From positions 2,542,001 through 2,606,000 of the forward strand of contig NZ_CP182486.1 in assembly GCF_052327305.1 (NCBI RefSeq): a stretch of 64,000 nt of DNA, written 5' to 3'. The translations under genes were made by a program, and so were the position numbers. The stretch's first letter is position 1. Every line of letters begins with the position of its first letter. The DNA is from Sphingobium sp052327305. Its GTDB lineage: Bacteria; Pseudomonadota; Alphaproteobacteria; Sphingomonadales; Sphingomonadaceae. Shown here piece after piece: positions 19,686 through 28,973 of this stretch. The notes under the pieces are model-generated. The model had not been told where the DNA came from, ran no database searches, and saw only the letters and a program-made list of their open reading frames with translations.

Positions 19686-21063
19686 AGGGATTACGCGCGC
19701 TGCGAAGATTGAGGCGCACGGGCACGGCGCCGAAACCCAACTCCCTGCGGATGCCGTTCACCAGATAGCGGGTGTAGCTTGTCGGCAATTCATCGAGGCG
19801 CGTGCCGAACAGCACGAACGTCGGCGGGCGAATGCGCGCCTGGGTGATGTAGCGCAGCTTGATGCGGCGGCCACCCGGTGCGGGGGGCGGGTTGGCCTCC
19901 AGCGCGGCGTCGAACCAGCGGTTGAGCACGCTGGTGGATACGCGCTGTGACCAGGCTGTGCGCGTCTGAAAGGCGGCGGCGATAAGATCGTCGATGCCCT
20001 TGCCTGTTGCGCCGGACACAGTGAGAAGCGGCACACCGCGAACCTGAGCCAGCCCCTCGTCCAGTGCCTTTCGCACGCCCTGATAAAGCGCGGACCCGTT
20101 TTCCGACACGTCCCACTTGTTGAGGCCGATGACGAGCGCTCGCCCTTCCTGCAAGACCTTGTCGGCGATACGCAGATCCTGCGCTTCAAGCCCTTTGGTT
20201 GCATCGAGCAGCAGCACGACGACTTCCGCGAAATCGACTGCGTGCAGCGCGTCCGCGACGGAGAGCTTCTCCAGCTTGTCCTGCACCTTGGCCCGCTTGC
20301 GCATGCCGGCCGTGTCGATGAGACGCACGGGGCGCGTCACGCCGTCCGGCGCGGTCCACATCCAGTCGATCGCGATGCTGTCCCGCGTGATTCCGGCTTC
20401 CGGACCGGTGATGAGCCGCTCTTCGCCTAGAACGCGATTGATGAGAGTGGATTTGCCAGCATTGGGACGGCCGACGATCGCGAGCTTGAGTGGAGCGCTT
20501 TCGTCCGCTTCCTCCTCGTCGCCGGGTTGTGTGTCGGTTTCGACCTCTTCGTCATCCCGCTCAAGATGCGGACGGATCGCCTGGAAAAGATCGGCGAGGC
20601 CCTGACCATGTTCGGCCGAAAAGGCGATCGGCTCGTCAAAGCCGAGCGCATAGGCTTCCATCAGGCCATCTTGCGCGGCATTGCTCTCCGCTTTGTTGCC
20701 GACCAGCACAACGGGCGTTGCGCTCTCGCGCAGCCAGCGGGCGATATGTTCGTCCAGCGGCGTGAGACCGGCGCGCGCGTCGATCAGGAAAAGGGCAACA
20801 TCGGCGTCTTCAACAGCCGCCTCCGTCTGCGCGCGCATGCGTCCGGGGAGGGACTGTGGGTCATCCTCCTCAAAGCCGGCGGTATCCACGACGCGGAACT
20901 TGAGGCCCAGCAGATCGGCGTCACCCTCCCGCCGGTCGCGCGTGACACCGGGCATGTCGTCCACCAGCGCGAGCTTCTTGCCCACGAGCCGATTGAACAG
21001 GGTCGATTTTCCGACATTCGGGCGCCCGATAATCGCGACCCTAGGGAGCATACGGAGAGACAT
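19666..21063 (-). CDS. der: ribosome biogenesis GTPase Der (EngA)
   Basis: A 465-aa protein with two tandem GTPase domains and a C-terminal KH-like domain. The first P-loop is GRPNVGKST near residue 13, with DTAGF and NKAE-type motifs after it; the second P-loop is GRPNAGKST near residue 200, followed by DTAGMRKRAK and NKWD. Der acts in assembly of the 50S subunit and is generally essential. An alternative start lies 12 bases downstream (Met5); neither has a clear Shine-Dalgarno. 25 bases after bamB. Confidence 0.96.
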   Translation of the reverse strand: MSLRMLPRVAIIGRPNVGKSTLFNRLVGKKLALVDDMPGVTRDRREGDADLLGLKFRVVDTAGFEEDDPQSLPGRMRAQTEAAVEDADVALFLIDARAGLTPLDEHIARWLRESATPVVLVGNKAESNAAQDGLMEAYALGFDEPIAFSAEHGQGLADLFQAIRPHLERDDEEVETDTQPGDEEEADESAPLKLAIVGRPNAGKSTLINRVLGEERLITGPEAGITRDSIAIDWMWTAPDGVTRPVRLIDTAGMRKRAKVQDKLEKLSVADALHAVDFAEVVVLLLDATKGLEAQDLRIADKVLQEGRALVIGLNKWDVSENGSALYQGVRKALDEGLAQVRGVPLLTVSGATGKGIDDLIAAAFQTRTAWSQRVSTSVLNRWFDAALEANPPPAPGGRRIKLRYITQARIRPPTFVLFGTRLDELPTSYTRYLVNGIRRELGFGAVPVRLNLRSARNPFDRSKG

Positions 21064-21088
21064 CAGGACGTGGCGATCGAGACGCGTA

Positions 21089-22408
21089 TCATCGCAGCGC
21101 GATAATCTGGCCGTCGTCGGCGAGGAGATACAGGATTTCGCCAGCGACCACGGGAGGTAGGCTCATCGTGTGCTTGATGTCCTGCTCTTCCTGTATCTTG
21201 CCGTCCGTCGGATCGACTTTCGCCAATGCGCCTTCGGTCGAGACGAGCACCAGCTTACCTCCGGCCAGCACCGGACCGTACCAGCGGATCGTTCCTTCTT
21301 TCTTCTTGGGCTTGCGCCACGCGGGAAGCTGACTCGTCCAGCGGACCTTGCCGGTGGCGCGCGCGATACAAAGCAGGGTCGCCTTGTCCGTGACGACGAA
21401 GACCCAATCCCCCACGACGGCGGGAGTGGCGATACCGCCGATGTTGATCTCCCAAAGGCGCTGCCCGGTCAGCAGTTCGTAAGACGCCATGCGACCGCCC
21501 TCGCCGATGGCGAAGACACGACCGCGATCGATGACAGGGTCCGCGTCGATGTCGGTCAGCATCGCGACCGAGGTGGCGATGCTAGTACGCGAGAGCGCAT
21601 CGCCCCAGAGGACGCGGCCATTCTCATAGCGATAGGCGCTGAGCTCGCCCGAACTGAAGCCAGCGATCACCGTGCTCTGGCCCGCGGCAGGAGCGGCGAC
21701 GCCGAAAACGCCGGTCGACTCGAGCGTCGCCGAGTCGGTCCACACCACAGAGCCGTTGGTCTGATCCAGCGCGAAAATCTGATTGTCCTGGCTCATCACA
21801 TAGAGATGGCCGTTCGCCAGCGTGGGCGATCCGCGCAACGGGCCGCCGGGACGGACCTTCCAAAGCTGGTTGCCGTCCGTAGCCACAAGTCCGACGACAT
21901 CTCCGATGCCGGTCGACGCGTAGACACGGTCTCCTTCCACGCTGACGCCGCCCCCGAACACCACCTTGCCGCTGTCGTCAGCGGCGCGAATGCTCTTGGA
22001 CCAAAGGCGAGCGCCGGTCTTGGCGTCGAACGCGTTGACCACGGCATCGGTGCCGATCGCGAAGAGTTTGCCACCGGCAATGACAGGCGCGGAAGCAAGC
22101 CGGGCGCGGGGGCTGGAACCCTGAATCTGCGCGGTCCAGACTCTGGTATCTGCAGCACCAAGCGCGACATTGCCGATCGTCTTGGTCGCATCGCCGCCTG
22201 GCTGGGGCCAGTCGGCATTGGCGACAGGCGCAGGAAGCGTGACGGCAACGGTCGAAAGCGTCTCGTCCGCCGTGACCGTATCGCTGTTGCCGAGGATGGA
22301 TGCTCGTTCGCCATGGACCGGCGTCTTGGGTCCGCCCTTTTTGCCGCCGATCACGCCACAGGCGCTCACCGAGACGGCAAGAGCAAGCACGAAGGCTGCT
22401 CGCGTCAT
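21089..22408 (-). CDS. bamB: outer membrane assembly lipoprotein BamB
   Basis: A 439-aa PQQ-type beta-propeller lipoprotein of the BAM complex that inserts outer-membrane barrels. The start at 22408 gives a clean lipoprotein signal, MTRAAFVLALAVSVSACG, with lipobox VSAC (Cys17); a TTG start 48 bases upstream is disfavoured. Repeated propeller blades are visible, such as AFDAKTGARLWSK, ALDQTNGSVVWTD and CIARATGKVRWTS. The order yfgM-bamB-der is the common one. Confidence 0.93.
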   Translation of the reverse strand: MTRAAFVLALAVSVSACGVIGGKKGGPKTPVHGERASILGNSDTVTADETLSTVAVTLPAPVANADWPQPGGDATKTIGNVALGAADTRVWTAQIQGSSPRARLASAPVIAGGKLFAIGTDAVVNAFDAKTGARLWSKSIRAADDSGKVVFGGGVSVEGDRVYASTGIGDVVGLVATDGNQLWKVRPGGPLRGSPTLANGHLYVMSQDNQIFALDQTNGSVVWTDSATLESTGVFGVAAPAAGQSTVIAGFSSGELSAYRYENGRVLWGDALSRTSIATSVAMLTDIDADPVIDRGRVFAIGEGGRMASYELLTGQRLWEINIGGIATPAVVGDWVFVVTDKATLLCIARATGKVRWTSQLPAWRKPKKKEGTIRWYGPVLAGGKLVLVSTEGALAKVDPTDGKIQEEQDIKHTMSLPPVVAGEILYLLADDGQIIALR

Positions 22409-22442
22409 GGGGCGAAGGCTGAAGCTGCTTGAAAACGCTCTA

Positions 22443-23153
22443 TTATTGCGCGGCAACCGGTTTCTCCATGGTTTCGATCGTGCCGATGCGGTCGCTGTCG
22501 ACGCCGAGTGCGCTTGCCATCTGGGCCGCGCGCACGCGAATATTCACAGGCGCTGTCTTGTCGCGTGTGATTTCGGCATAGGTATTGGCTGCGGCCTTGG
22601 TCTGGCCCAGCTTGAGTTGTGCGGCTGCAGTAACCTCCGCAGCGCTGCCAAAGAAAGGCTTGCCCGGCACGGCGAGCGGCGCCAGCGCCTCGATCACCTT
22701 CGCAGGCGGCGTCGTATCGAAGGCCAGCGTGGTACGGCGAAGCAATGCGAGATCGCGATAGGCCTGCGGAGCGGCCTTGTCGGCCAGAATGGCATCGAAC
22801 TCAGCCGTAGCGGCCTTTGCGTCCCTGCTGCTCGTTAGGCCGGCATGGAGGGTGTTGGCGGCGGCCGTCTGAGCGCTGAATCCGGAGTTGCGGAGTGTTT
22901 CGAGAAGCTGTGCGTCCAGCGGCGCGCCTTGAGCGGCCTTCAGCAGCACGGACAGTTGTTCACCAGCCTGGTCGGCCTGGCTATGGCGATGGCTCTGCCA
23001 AAGCAGCCAGCCACCGAAAGCAGCGAGGCCCAAAACGATGACGACGATAACTGCCTTGCCCCAGCGCTGCCAGAAATGCAGCAAATCGTCCTGACGGACA
23101 GCGTCATCGACCTCGCGGATCAGGGCTTCGTTCTGGGCTGGCGTAAGGGCCAA
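22443..23153 (-). CDS. YfgM/TPR-like inner membrane protein
   Basis: A 236-aa protein with a cytoplasmic N-terminus (LTPAQNEALIREVDDAVRQD), one membrane helix (residues ~33-52, AVIVVIVLGLAAFGGWLLW) and a periplasmic helical-repeat domain rich in Ala (TPR-like, UPF0070). In E. coli YfgM links the Sec translocon with periplasmic chaperones, and its gene also precedes bamB. The start chosen is TTG at 23153 because GGAG lies 9 bases before it and it gives the usual N-terminus; an ATG at 23210 is the alternative. Ends 34 bases before bamB. Confidence 0.82.
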   Translation of the reverse strand: MALTPAQNEALIREVDDAVRQDDLLHFWQRWGKAVIVVIVLGLAAFGGWLLWQSHRHSQADQAGEQLSVLLKAAQGAPLDAQLLETLRNSGFSAQTAAANTLHAGLTSSRDAKAATAEFDAILADKAAPQAYRDLALLRRTTLAFDTTPPAKVIEALAPLAVPGKPFFGSAAEVTAAAQLKLGQTKAAANTYAEITRDKTAPVNIRVRAAQMASALGVDSDRIGTIETMEKPVAAQ

Positions 23154-23236
23154 GGGATTACTCTCCGAGACTGACTGCGGACTGGTCGGCAGGAATGCGG
23201 GCGCGATCATTAGCGACCGCTGAACCCACCGGCAAA

Positions 23237-24106
23237 TCACTTTTTGGGACGATAGACCTGCTCTTCGCCGGGAAAGGCGCGAGAACGGACTTCTGCTGCG
23301 TAGGCGGCGGCGGCGGCGCTCACCAGGCCGGCGGCGTCTGCATAGCGCTTCACGAAGCGCGGCGTGCGCTCGAACATGCCGATCATGTCTTCTGTAACAA
23401 GCACTTGGCCGTCGCAGGCCGCAGAGGCGCCGATCCCGATGACCGGGCAGGGGACGGCGGCCGTGATTGCGTCCGCGAGGTTTTCCATGACGCCTTCCAC
23501 GACGATCGCGAAGCATCCGGCATCCGCTACGGCTCGCGCATCTGCGAGGATTTTCGCGGCCTCCGCATCGTCACGACCACGGGCGCCGTAGCCGCCGAGC
23601 GCGTTCACCGCCTGAGGCGTAAGCCCGACATGGGCACACACCGGAATGCCGCGCGCGCCGAGAAAGGCAATCGTCTCCGCCATTGCCTGACCGCCCTCAA
23701 GCTTCACCCCCGCAGCTCCACTTTCTTTGAGGAGCCGTGCGGCGCTCTCGAAGGCCTGAGCCGGCGAAGCTTCATAGCTGCCGAATGGCATGTCGATGAT
23801 CACGGCGCTGTGATAGCTCCCGCGCATGACTGCCGCGCCATGAGCGGCCATCATGTCCAGTGTTACGGGAATGGTCGAGGGCAGGCCGTAAATGACTTGC
23901 CCCAGCGAGTCTCCGACCAGAAGCACGTCGCAATGAGGATCGAGAAGCTGAGCTTGCCGCGCAGTATAGGCGGTAAGCATCACAATGGGTTCGGCAGTGG
24001 CTCCGTCATGCTTGCGGGCGCGAAGTGCAGGAATGGTCAGTCGCCGCATCGGCGCGGGCGTGGGGGTCGCTCGGCTTGTCGCAGTATCGATCGTGTAGGT
24101 AGACAT
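23237..24106 (-). CDS. panB: ketopantoate hydroxymethyltransferase
   Basis: A 289-aa TIM-barrel enzyme that transfers a one-carbon unit from methylene-THF to 2-oxoisovalerate, the first committed step to pantothenate and CoA. Motifs: MLTAYTARQAQLLD, LVGDSLGQVIYGLPSTIPVTLDMM (metal and substrate binding), AGVKLEGG, and PVIGIGASAACDGQVLV. Length is typical. The genes after it on the same strand are yfgM, bamB and der. Confidence 0.95.
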   Translation of the reverse strand: MSTYTIDTATSRATPTPAPMRRLTIPALRARKHDGATAEPIVMLTAYTARQAQLLDPHCDVLLVGDSLGQVIYGLPSTIPVTLDMMAAHGAAVMRGSYHSAVIIDMPFGSYEASPAQAFESAARLLKESGAAGVKLEGGQAMAETIAFLGARGIPVCAHVGLTPQAVNALGGYGARGRDDAEAAKILADARAVADAGCFAIVVEGVMENLADAITAAVPCPVIGIGASAACDGQVLVTEDMIGMFERTPRFVKRYADAAGLVSAAAAAYAAEVRSRAFPGEEQVYRPKK

Positions 24107-24170
24107 GCGTGGCTCTTAGCGGATGATAGGCTGCACGCCTAGCCGATCAGGCCTGTGGCTGGGACTGGAG

Positions 24171-24347
24171 TCAGCTATGCGATGCTTCGGATTGCGCAGT
24201 CGTCCGCGTATCGTCCTGAACGGCAGTGGTGGCGAGAACATAGGCGCCGGCCAACACGAGCGCGATCATGAGCATCATAACCACGCGTGTTGAACCACTT
24301 GAAGAGCGTTCTTCGAAAAACGGGGATTTATCTGGCCTACGCGCCAC
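24171..24347 (-). CDS. 58-aa single-pass membrane protein after fliA
   Basis: A short frame read directly from the sequence: GTG start at 24347 with AAGGA placed 8 bases upstream, 58 residues, stop at 24171. It begins ARRPDKSPFFEERSSSG, has one hydrophobic helix (residues ~22-42, VVMMLMIALVLAGAYVLATTA) and a polar acidic tail DDTRTTAQSEASHS. It starts 44 bases after the fliA stop on the same strand. I recognise no family. The good ribosome-binding site and coherent topology make it likely to be real. Confidence 0.55.
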   Translation of the reverse strand: MARRPDKSPFFEERSSSGSTRVVMMLMIALVLAGAYVLATTAVQDDTRTTAQSEASHS

Positions 24348-24391
24348 GATTATTCCTTCAAAACCTGAAGGGTAAATCGCTGGCGACTATT

Positions 24392-25123
24392 TCAGTTCCA
24401 AGCGATGAGGCGCGCGCGCAGCTTGTCCAATGCAGATTTTTTGATCTGGCAGACCCGCGCCGCTCCGATGTCGAGCGTGAGACCGATTTCCTCAAGGTTC
24501 ATTTCTTCGACGAAATAGAGCTGGAGGACCATGGCTTCGCGCTCCGGAAGCTCACCAATATATCCTGCAATAGCGCGTTTGAGCGACTCGCGCTCCAACA
24601 CGTCGTCCGCCCGATCCGCGACATCGGCAAACCACATGGACTGGTCCGAATAAACCTCGTCCATGCTCTGGTGCTGAACCATGTCAGTGCCGTCGGTAAA
24701 AGCGAGCCATTCGGCAGCGTCTAGGCCCAGTTCGGCCGCGGTTTCCGCATCGGAGGGCGCGCGCCCGGTCCGCTGCTCGACTGCGCTTCTGGCATTGCCG
24801 ATCTGTTTGCGGCGCGCCATGGCTGAGCGGCAAATGGTGGCGTGGCGGCGGAGATGATCGATCATCGCGCCGCGCACCCGCATCTGCGCGTAGGTCGCGA
24901 AGCCATGACCGCGATCTTCGAAGCTGTTCGCCGCTTCGACGAGCGCCACCATGCCGATCTGTAGCAGATCCTCGATCTCGATCGCACTCGAGACCCGGCC
25001 ATGGACGTGCCAGGCGATCTTGCGGACGAGCGGCATATATTGCCGCGCGAGCTGATCGGGCGTGACGATGGCCGTTCGCCCATAAGTCAGGCCGGCCGTT
25101 TCTATGCGCGCGTGCTGCATCAT
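24392..25123 (-). CDS. fliA: flagellar sigma factor FliA (sigma-28)
   Basis: A 243-aa group 3 sigma factor that directs RNA polymerase to late flagellar promoters. Region 2 is visible as EIEDLLQIGMVALVEAANSFEDRGHGFATYAQMRVRGAMIDHLRR, and region 4 as LPEREAMVLQLYFVEEMNLEEIGLTLDIGAARVCQIKKSALDKLR. Its inhibitor flgM is encoded upstream in the same gene string, so sigma and anti-sigma share an operon. The leader between flhA and fliA is 82 bases. Confidence 0.93.
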   Translation of the reverse strand: MMQHARIETAGLTYGRTAIVTPDQLARQYMPLVRKIAWHVHGRVSSAIEIEDLLQIGMVALVEAANSFEDRGHGFATYAQMRVRGAMIDHLRRHATICRSAMARRKQIGNARSAVEQRTGRAPSDAETAAELGLDAAEWLAFTDGTDMVQHQSMDEVYSDQSMWFADVADRADDVLERESLKRAIAGYIGELPEREAMVLQLYFVEEMNLEEIGLTLDIGAARVCQIKKSALDKLRARLIAWN

Positions 25124-25205
25124 CAGCGCCCTATGTGAAAAGCATTAAAGAGCTGCTTCCGTGAGGATTGGGCAAAATTAAGCATATTCGTCCGCCTCGT
25201 CCTCG

Positions 25206-27311
25206 TCATGCCGCCACGACCCGTTCGGGTCGGCCGATACGGGCCTCGTTGCCCACCACCGCGACCACCTCGACAGGTTTGCCGTCCGGGATTTCAAGGA
25301 AGGAAAGCACGGGCGTTTCCGGCAAGTGCGGCCGGAAAAGGCGGGACAGCGCTCGTCGGGCCATGGGCGAGGTCACGATCGCAAAGCTGCGCGCCTGCGC
25401 CATGAGCGGACGCGCCGCCTCGGTCACCTGATCGATAAGGCGGGAACCCAGCGCCGGCTCGATGGGATGCTTGGCATCGCCTGAGACACGCATTGCCTGC
25501 GCCAGCAGCCCTTCCAGTTCGGCGTCGAGCGTAATCACCGGGAGCGGCATCTTCACGGGCACCAGCGTCTGGATGATGAGTGAGCCGATGCGCTGGCGAA
25601 GAGCCTCGACCGTGGCGTCGACCGACATGTCGGGACGTGCCACTTCGATGAGCGCTTCCGCGATCTTGCGGAAGTCCTTGAGTGGCACCCCTTCGGCCAG
25701 CAGCGCCCGGCCGATCGACATGATGTGGACGAGGCTGAGCGGCTGGGGATGAAGCCCCTCGGCCAGTTGCGGCGCGGCCTCCTTGAGGGCGTCGAGCAGT
25801 TTGCGGGCCTCATCCATGCCGAACATCTCGGCGGCGTTGTGGACAATGAGATGGTTGAGATGAGTCGCGACCACCGTGGCCGGATCGACCACCGTGTAGC
25901 CTGCGATCACCGCTTCGTTGCGCTTATCCGGAGAGATCCACACAGCGTCCAGCCCGAAGGTCGGGTCTTTGGTGTGGCGGCCCTCCACCGTGCCATCGAG
26001 CGCGCCGCTGTCCAGAGCCAAGAGATCGTCCGGCCAGATTTCGTCCTCGCCCACGGCAACGCCGCTGATAGTGATGCGATAGGCATTCGGCGCAAGAGCG
26101 AGATTGTCCTTCACGCGGATCATTGGCACGACAAAGCCCAGCTCCCTGCTGAGCTGGCGCCGGATGCCGGTGATGCGGCCCATGAGCGGCGCATCCTTGC
26201 GCTCATCGACAAGGGCGATGAGGCCGTAGCCAATTTCCAGGCCCAGAACGGCATGATCCGAAACGTCCCTCCATTCGATATGGGCAGGATTTTCGGGCGG
26301 CGGCGCTTCCACCGGGGCGCTCGCTGCCACCTTGGCCGCATTGCGCAGACGCCATGCCACGAAGCCGGCGACGGCCGCGGCGGGCATGATGATGAGGTGC
26401 GGCATACCCGGCAGGATGCCAAGGAAGGCGAGGATAGCGGCAACCGGCACCCATGCGCGACCGACCCCGAACTGCGAGGAAATCTGGCCCGAAAGATCAT
26501 GCTCGGACGTGACGCGCGTAACGATCGCGGCAGCGGCGATCGAAAGCAGCAAGGCAGGAACCTGCGCGACGAGAGCATCACCAATGGCGAGCAGCACATA
26601 AGTGCGGGCGGCCGTGCCGATGTCGAGACCATGGCTGACCACACCAAGCAGGATGCCGCCGATGATGTTGATGACGAGGATGAGAATGCCAGCGACGGCA
26701 TCCCCCTTCACGAACTTGGATGCACCGTCCATCGAGCCGTAGAAATCGGCCTCGGTCGCGACATCCTGACGGCGCACGCGCGCCTGCTCGGCCGTGAGCA
26801 GACCAGCGTTGAGATCGGCATCGATGGCCATCTGCTTACCGGGCAAGGCGTCGAGCGTGAAGCGCGCCGACACTTCCGACACGCGCCCTGCACCCTTGGT
26901 GATGACCACGAGATTGATGATCATCAGGATGGAGAAGACGAAGATGCCGACGATATAGTCGCCGCCGATGAGGAAATTGCCGAACGCCTCGATGACATGG
27001 CCGGCAGCATTGGACCCGGTATGGCCGTTCACCAGAACGACGCGCGTCGAGGCGACGTTGAGGGAGAGACGGAGCAGAGTGGCGAAGAGCAACACCGTGG
27101 GGAAACTCGAGAAATCGAGGGGCCGGGCGGCGTTCAATGCGACGAACAGCACGGCGAGGCTGACAAGAATGTTGGTGACGAAGCCGATGTCCAGCAGCAG
27201 CGCTGGCACCGGCACGACCATGAACATGACGAGCAGCAGGATAGCGAGCGGCAACACCGCTCCCTTGGCTGCGCTCATCCAGACTTTGCCGTTCACTTGG
27301 GTGCGGGTCAT
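25206..27311 (-). CDS. flhA: flagellar export gate protein FlhA
   Basis: A 701-aa component of the flagellar type III export apparatus. The first ~320 residues hold the membrane helices and the conserved FHIPEP-type loop region (ARFTLDALPGKQMAIDADLNAGL); the rest is the cytosolic ring domain that docks chaperone-substrate complexes (VIAGYTVVDPATVVATHLNHL and the QRIGSLIIQTL segment). Length matches FlhA. The start lies 7 bases after the stop of the lytic transglycosylase gene, so it is in the same operon. Confidence 0.96.
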   Translation of the reverse strand: MTRTQVNGKVWMSAAKGAVLPLAILLLVMFMVVPVPALLLDIGFVTNILVSLAVLFVALNAARPLDFSSFPTVLLFATLLRLSLNVASTRVVLVNGHTGSNAAGHVIEAFGNFLIGGDYIVGIFVFSILMIINLVVITKGAGRVSEVSARFTLDALPGKQMAIDADLNAGLLTAEQARVRRQDVATEADFYGSMDGASKFVKGDAVAGILILVINIIGGILLGVVSHGLDIGTAARTYVLLAIGDALVAQVPALLLSIAAAAIVTRVTSEHDLSGQISSQFGVGRAWVPVAAILAFLGILPGMPHLIIMPAAAVAGFVAWRLRNAAKVAASAPVEAPPPENPAHIEWRDVSDHAVLGLEIGYGLIALVDERKDAPLMGRITGIRRQLSRELGFVVPMIRVKDNLALAPNAYRITISGVAVGEDEIWPDDLLALDSGALDGTVEGRHTKDPTFGLDAVWISPDKRNEAVIAGYTVVDPATVVATHLNHLIVHNAAEMFGMDEARKLLDALKEAAPQLAEGLHPQPLSLVHIMSIGRALLAEGVPLKDFRKIAEALIEVARPDMSVDATVEALRQRIGSLIIQTLVPVKMPLPVITLDAELEGLLAQAMRVSGDAKHPIEPALGSRLIDQVTEAARPLMAQARSFAIVTSPMARRALSRLFRPHLPETPVLSFLEIPDGKPVEVVAVVGNEARIGRPERVVAA

Positions 27312-27317
27312 CTTGTC

Positions 27318-28166
27318 TTATCGTCCCAGCGTTGCGAGAGTCAGATAGGCGAGGCGGGCAGCTGCCGGGGTCGCCTGAAGTTCTGGATAGGGGCTGTCCT
27401 CGCTCGCGAGCGCCTCGTTCTGGGCAAGCCGCTGCTGCTCGATGCGGACATAATCCGCCGGCTGGACATAATTGCCGCCCGCGAAGCTGCCGGGGCTGGC
27501 GAAGGCATCTGCCCCCGCACTGTTCGTGCCGTTGGCGAGCTTGCTGGCGAAGAGGGTGCGGATCTCGGAGAGGCTGCGAGCCTCGCCCGAGCGATCATAG
27601 AAGATCGAGGGATTGGACCGCGCCGCTGCCGGGAACAGGCCAGCCGCTGCGGTATCTGGCGCATAAGCCATGGTGGAAAGAAATTTCGACGCGCCGGCCG
27701 CGCCGAGGAAGTGCGCCAGATAGAGATCGGTCGAGTCCGCTGGCCTGCCGATCCGCTGCTCCAGGAACGCGCGATTGTCTGCCGCGAACTCTGCCGCCAT
27801 GACCGATGCGGTCTCGGGATGGGTGCGCAAATCGAGGATCTGCTTGCGCGTTGCCGGATCGGAGACGAAGTAGCGGCCGCCGGGGCTTTGCTGAATCGCG
27901 TCGGCCGCCCAGCCCATGCCATGCTGATCGCCATGATCGTTGATGACCTTGAGCCAGCTCTGGTCGAGAAACTGGAACAGGCCTGTCGCGCTGGAGGTGC
28001 GCGCGCGCGCCTCAGGGTTCAGGCTGCTCTCGATCTTCGCCTGGCCCATCAGGTAGCCGAAGTCGACGCCCGTGCGTCGGCTGGCCGTCGCAATAGCCTG
28101 CGTAACCCTGCCCGTGCTCCCGGTGCCGAGTGCTGTCGTCAGCGAATTGACGGCATTGGTGGACAT
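27318..28166 (-). CDS. lytic transglycosylase (flagellar muramidase type)
   Basis: A 282-aa protein with an SLT-type catalytic domain: GVDFGYLMGQAKIESSLNPEARARTSSATGLFQFLDQSWL, with the presumed catalytic Glu46. The C-terminal third is linker-like. The N-terminus (MSTNAVNSLTTALGTGS) has no signal peptide, unlike SltF of Rhodobacter, so it may leave through the flagellar exporter or act differently. A start 27 bases earlier adds only nine residues and no signal. It lies between the FlgN-like gene and flhA. FlgJ in this locus lacks a muramidase domain, so this enzyme is the obvious candidate to open the wall for the rod. Confidence 0.82.
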   Translation of the reverse strand: MSTNAVNSLTTALGTGSTGRVTQAIATASRRTGVDFGYLMGQAKIESSLNPEARARTSSATGLFQFLDQSWLKVINDHGDQHGMGWAADAIQQSPGGRYFVSDPATRKQILDLRTHPETASVMAAEFAADNRAFLEQRIGRPADSTDLYLAHFLGAAGASKFLSTMAYAPDTAAAGLFPAAARSNPSIFYDRSGEARSLSEIRTLFASKLANGTNSAGADAFASPGSFAGGNYVQPADYVRIEQQRLAQNEALASEDSPYPELQATPAAARLAYLTLATLGR

Positions 28167-28327
28167 GAAGACTGAAACCCCGGTTGGTACCAAGGGTCAG
28201 TTAGCAAGGATCGTGCCAGAAATTAAGGATGGAAAACCGCCGTAAAGCGCGGTTGAGCGACGAGTTCAGCCGCCCGGAGGGAAAAGATCGAAGCTGGTCG
28301 ATTCCCGTCCACGCAGGAGACGGGGGC

Positions 28328-28636
28328 TTAGGCCGAGCGACTGTACAGCGGATGGGGAATATCGCCATTCGCGGAGGAAAGCGTTGCGAGCTTTTGGCCC
28401 GCAAGATCGCCCAGAAGGCAAGCGAGCATGCGCGAGGAATCGAGCTGAGGAAGCAATGTTTCGAGCTGCTTCCTGATTGCTGGATCGGCGCGAACCGCAC
28501 CGATTTCCTTCACTTGATCTATTGCTTGCCGCATTTCGTCGATCGCCGCCTCGATCCGGGCGGCGTCGCTGGCTTCCATGGCCGATCTCAGCCGTGACGT
28601 GACGGACGAAAGATTTTTAACAGCGGCAAGGGCCAT
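28328..28636 (-). CDS. FlgN-like flagellar chaperone candidate
   Basis: A 102-aa, mostly helical protein (NLSSVTSRLRSAMEASDAARIEAAIDEMRQAIDQVKEIG, then LETLLPQLDSSRMLACLLGDLAGQKLATL). It starts one base after the flgM stop, the place where flgN, the chaperone for hook-associated proteins FlgK and FlgL, is found in many bacteria. Sequence similarity to known FlgN cannot be judged by eye, so the name rests on position, size and helical character. A stretch of about 160 bases without a gene separates it from the transglycosylase gene. Confidence 0.5.
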   Translation of the reverse strand: MALAAVKNLSSVTSRLRSAMEASDAARIEAAIDEMRQAIDQVKEIGAVRADPAIRKQLETLLPQLDSSRMLACLLGDLAGQKLATLSSANGDIPHPLYSRSA

Positions 28637-28637
28637 A

Positions 28638-28925
28638 TCAGTGCTTCACGGGGGGAAGGTCGAGGTCCAGCATCTTTTCCGCAATGCCTTCCGCATCGAC
28701 GGGATAGTTGCCGGAAGCGATGGCCGCTTTAACGCGCTCGATCCGAGCCGTGTCGATCGGGGCGCCCTGCGCGGCCATGCGCGCAGTCGGGCTCGCGACG
28801 TTTGCCGTGGGGCTGCGTGCCGCGTCAGTGCTCGCCTTCGTCGGAGCAGCCGTCTTCGTGCTCTCGCGCAGCTTGGCTGCTTCGATCGCGGCAGATGTGC
28901 CCTGGCCAACAGACTTGATCATCAC
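28638..28925 (-). CDS. flgM: anti-sigma-28 factor FlgM
   Basis: A 95-aa protein whose C-terminal half carries the FlgM pattern IDTARIERVKAAIASGNYPVDAEGIAEKMLDLDL. The first ~50 residues are a low-complexity Ala/Thr/Ser region, as expected for an unfolded, exported protein. FlgM binds FliA until it is secreted through the finished hook-basal body. The start may be the first or second of two adjacent ATG codons. It lies 48 bases after flgA. Confidence 0.85.
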   Translation of the reverse strand: MMIKSVGQGTSAAIEAAKLRESTKTAAPTKASTDAARSPTANVASPTARMAAQGAPIDTARIERVKAAIASGNYPVDAEGIAEKMLDLDLPPVKH

Positions 28926-28973
28926 GCTCTTCCTTCCTGTACCGGCCCTTATAACGGCCAGGTTCAGAAAAAC

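Noticed and set aside
25725..28175. 816-codon plus-strand frame opposite flhA and the transglycosylase gene
   Set aside because: Low-complexity charged translation, a shadow of two well-supported genes.
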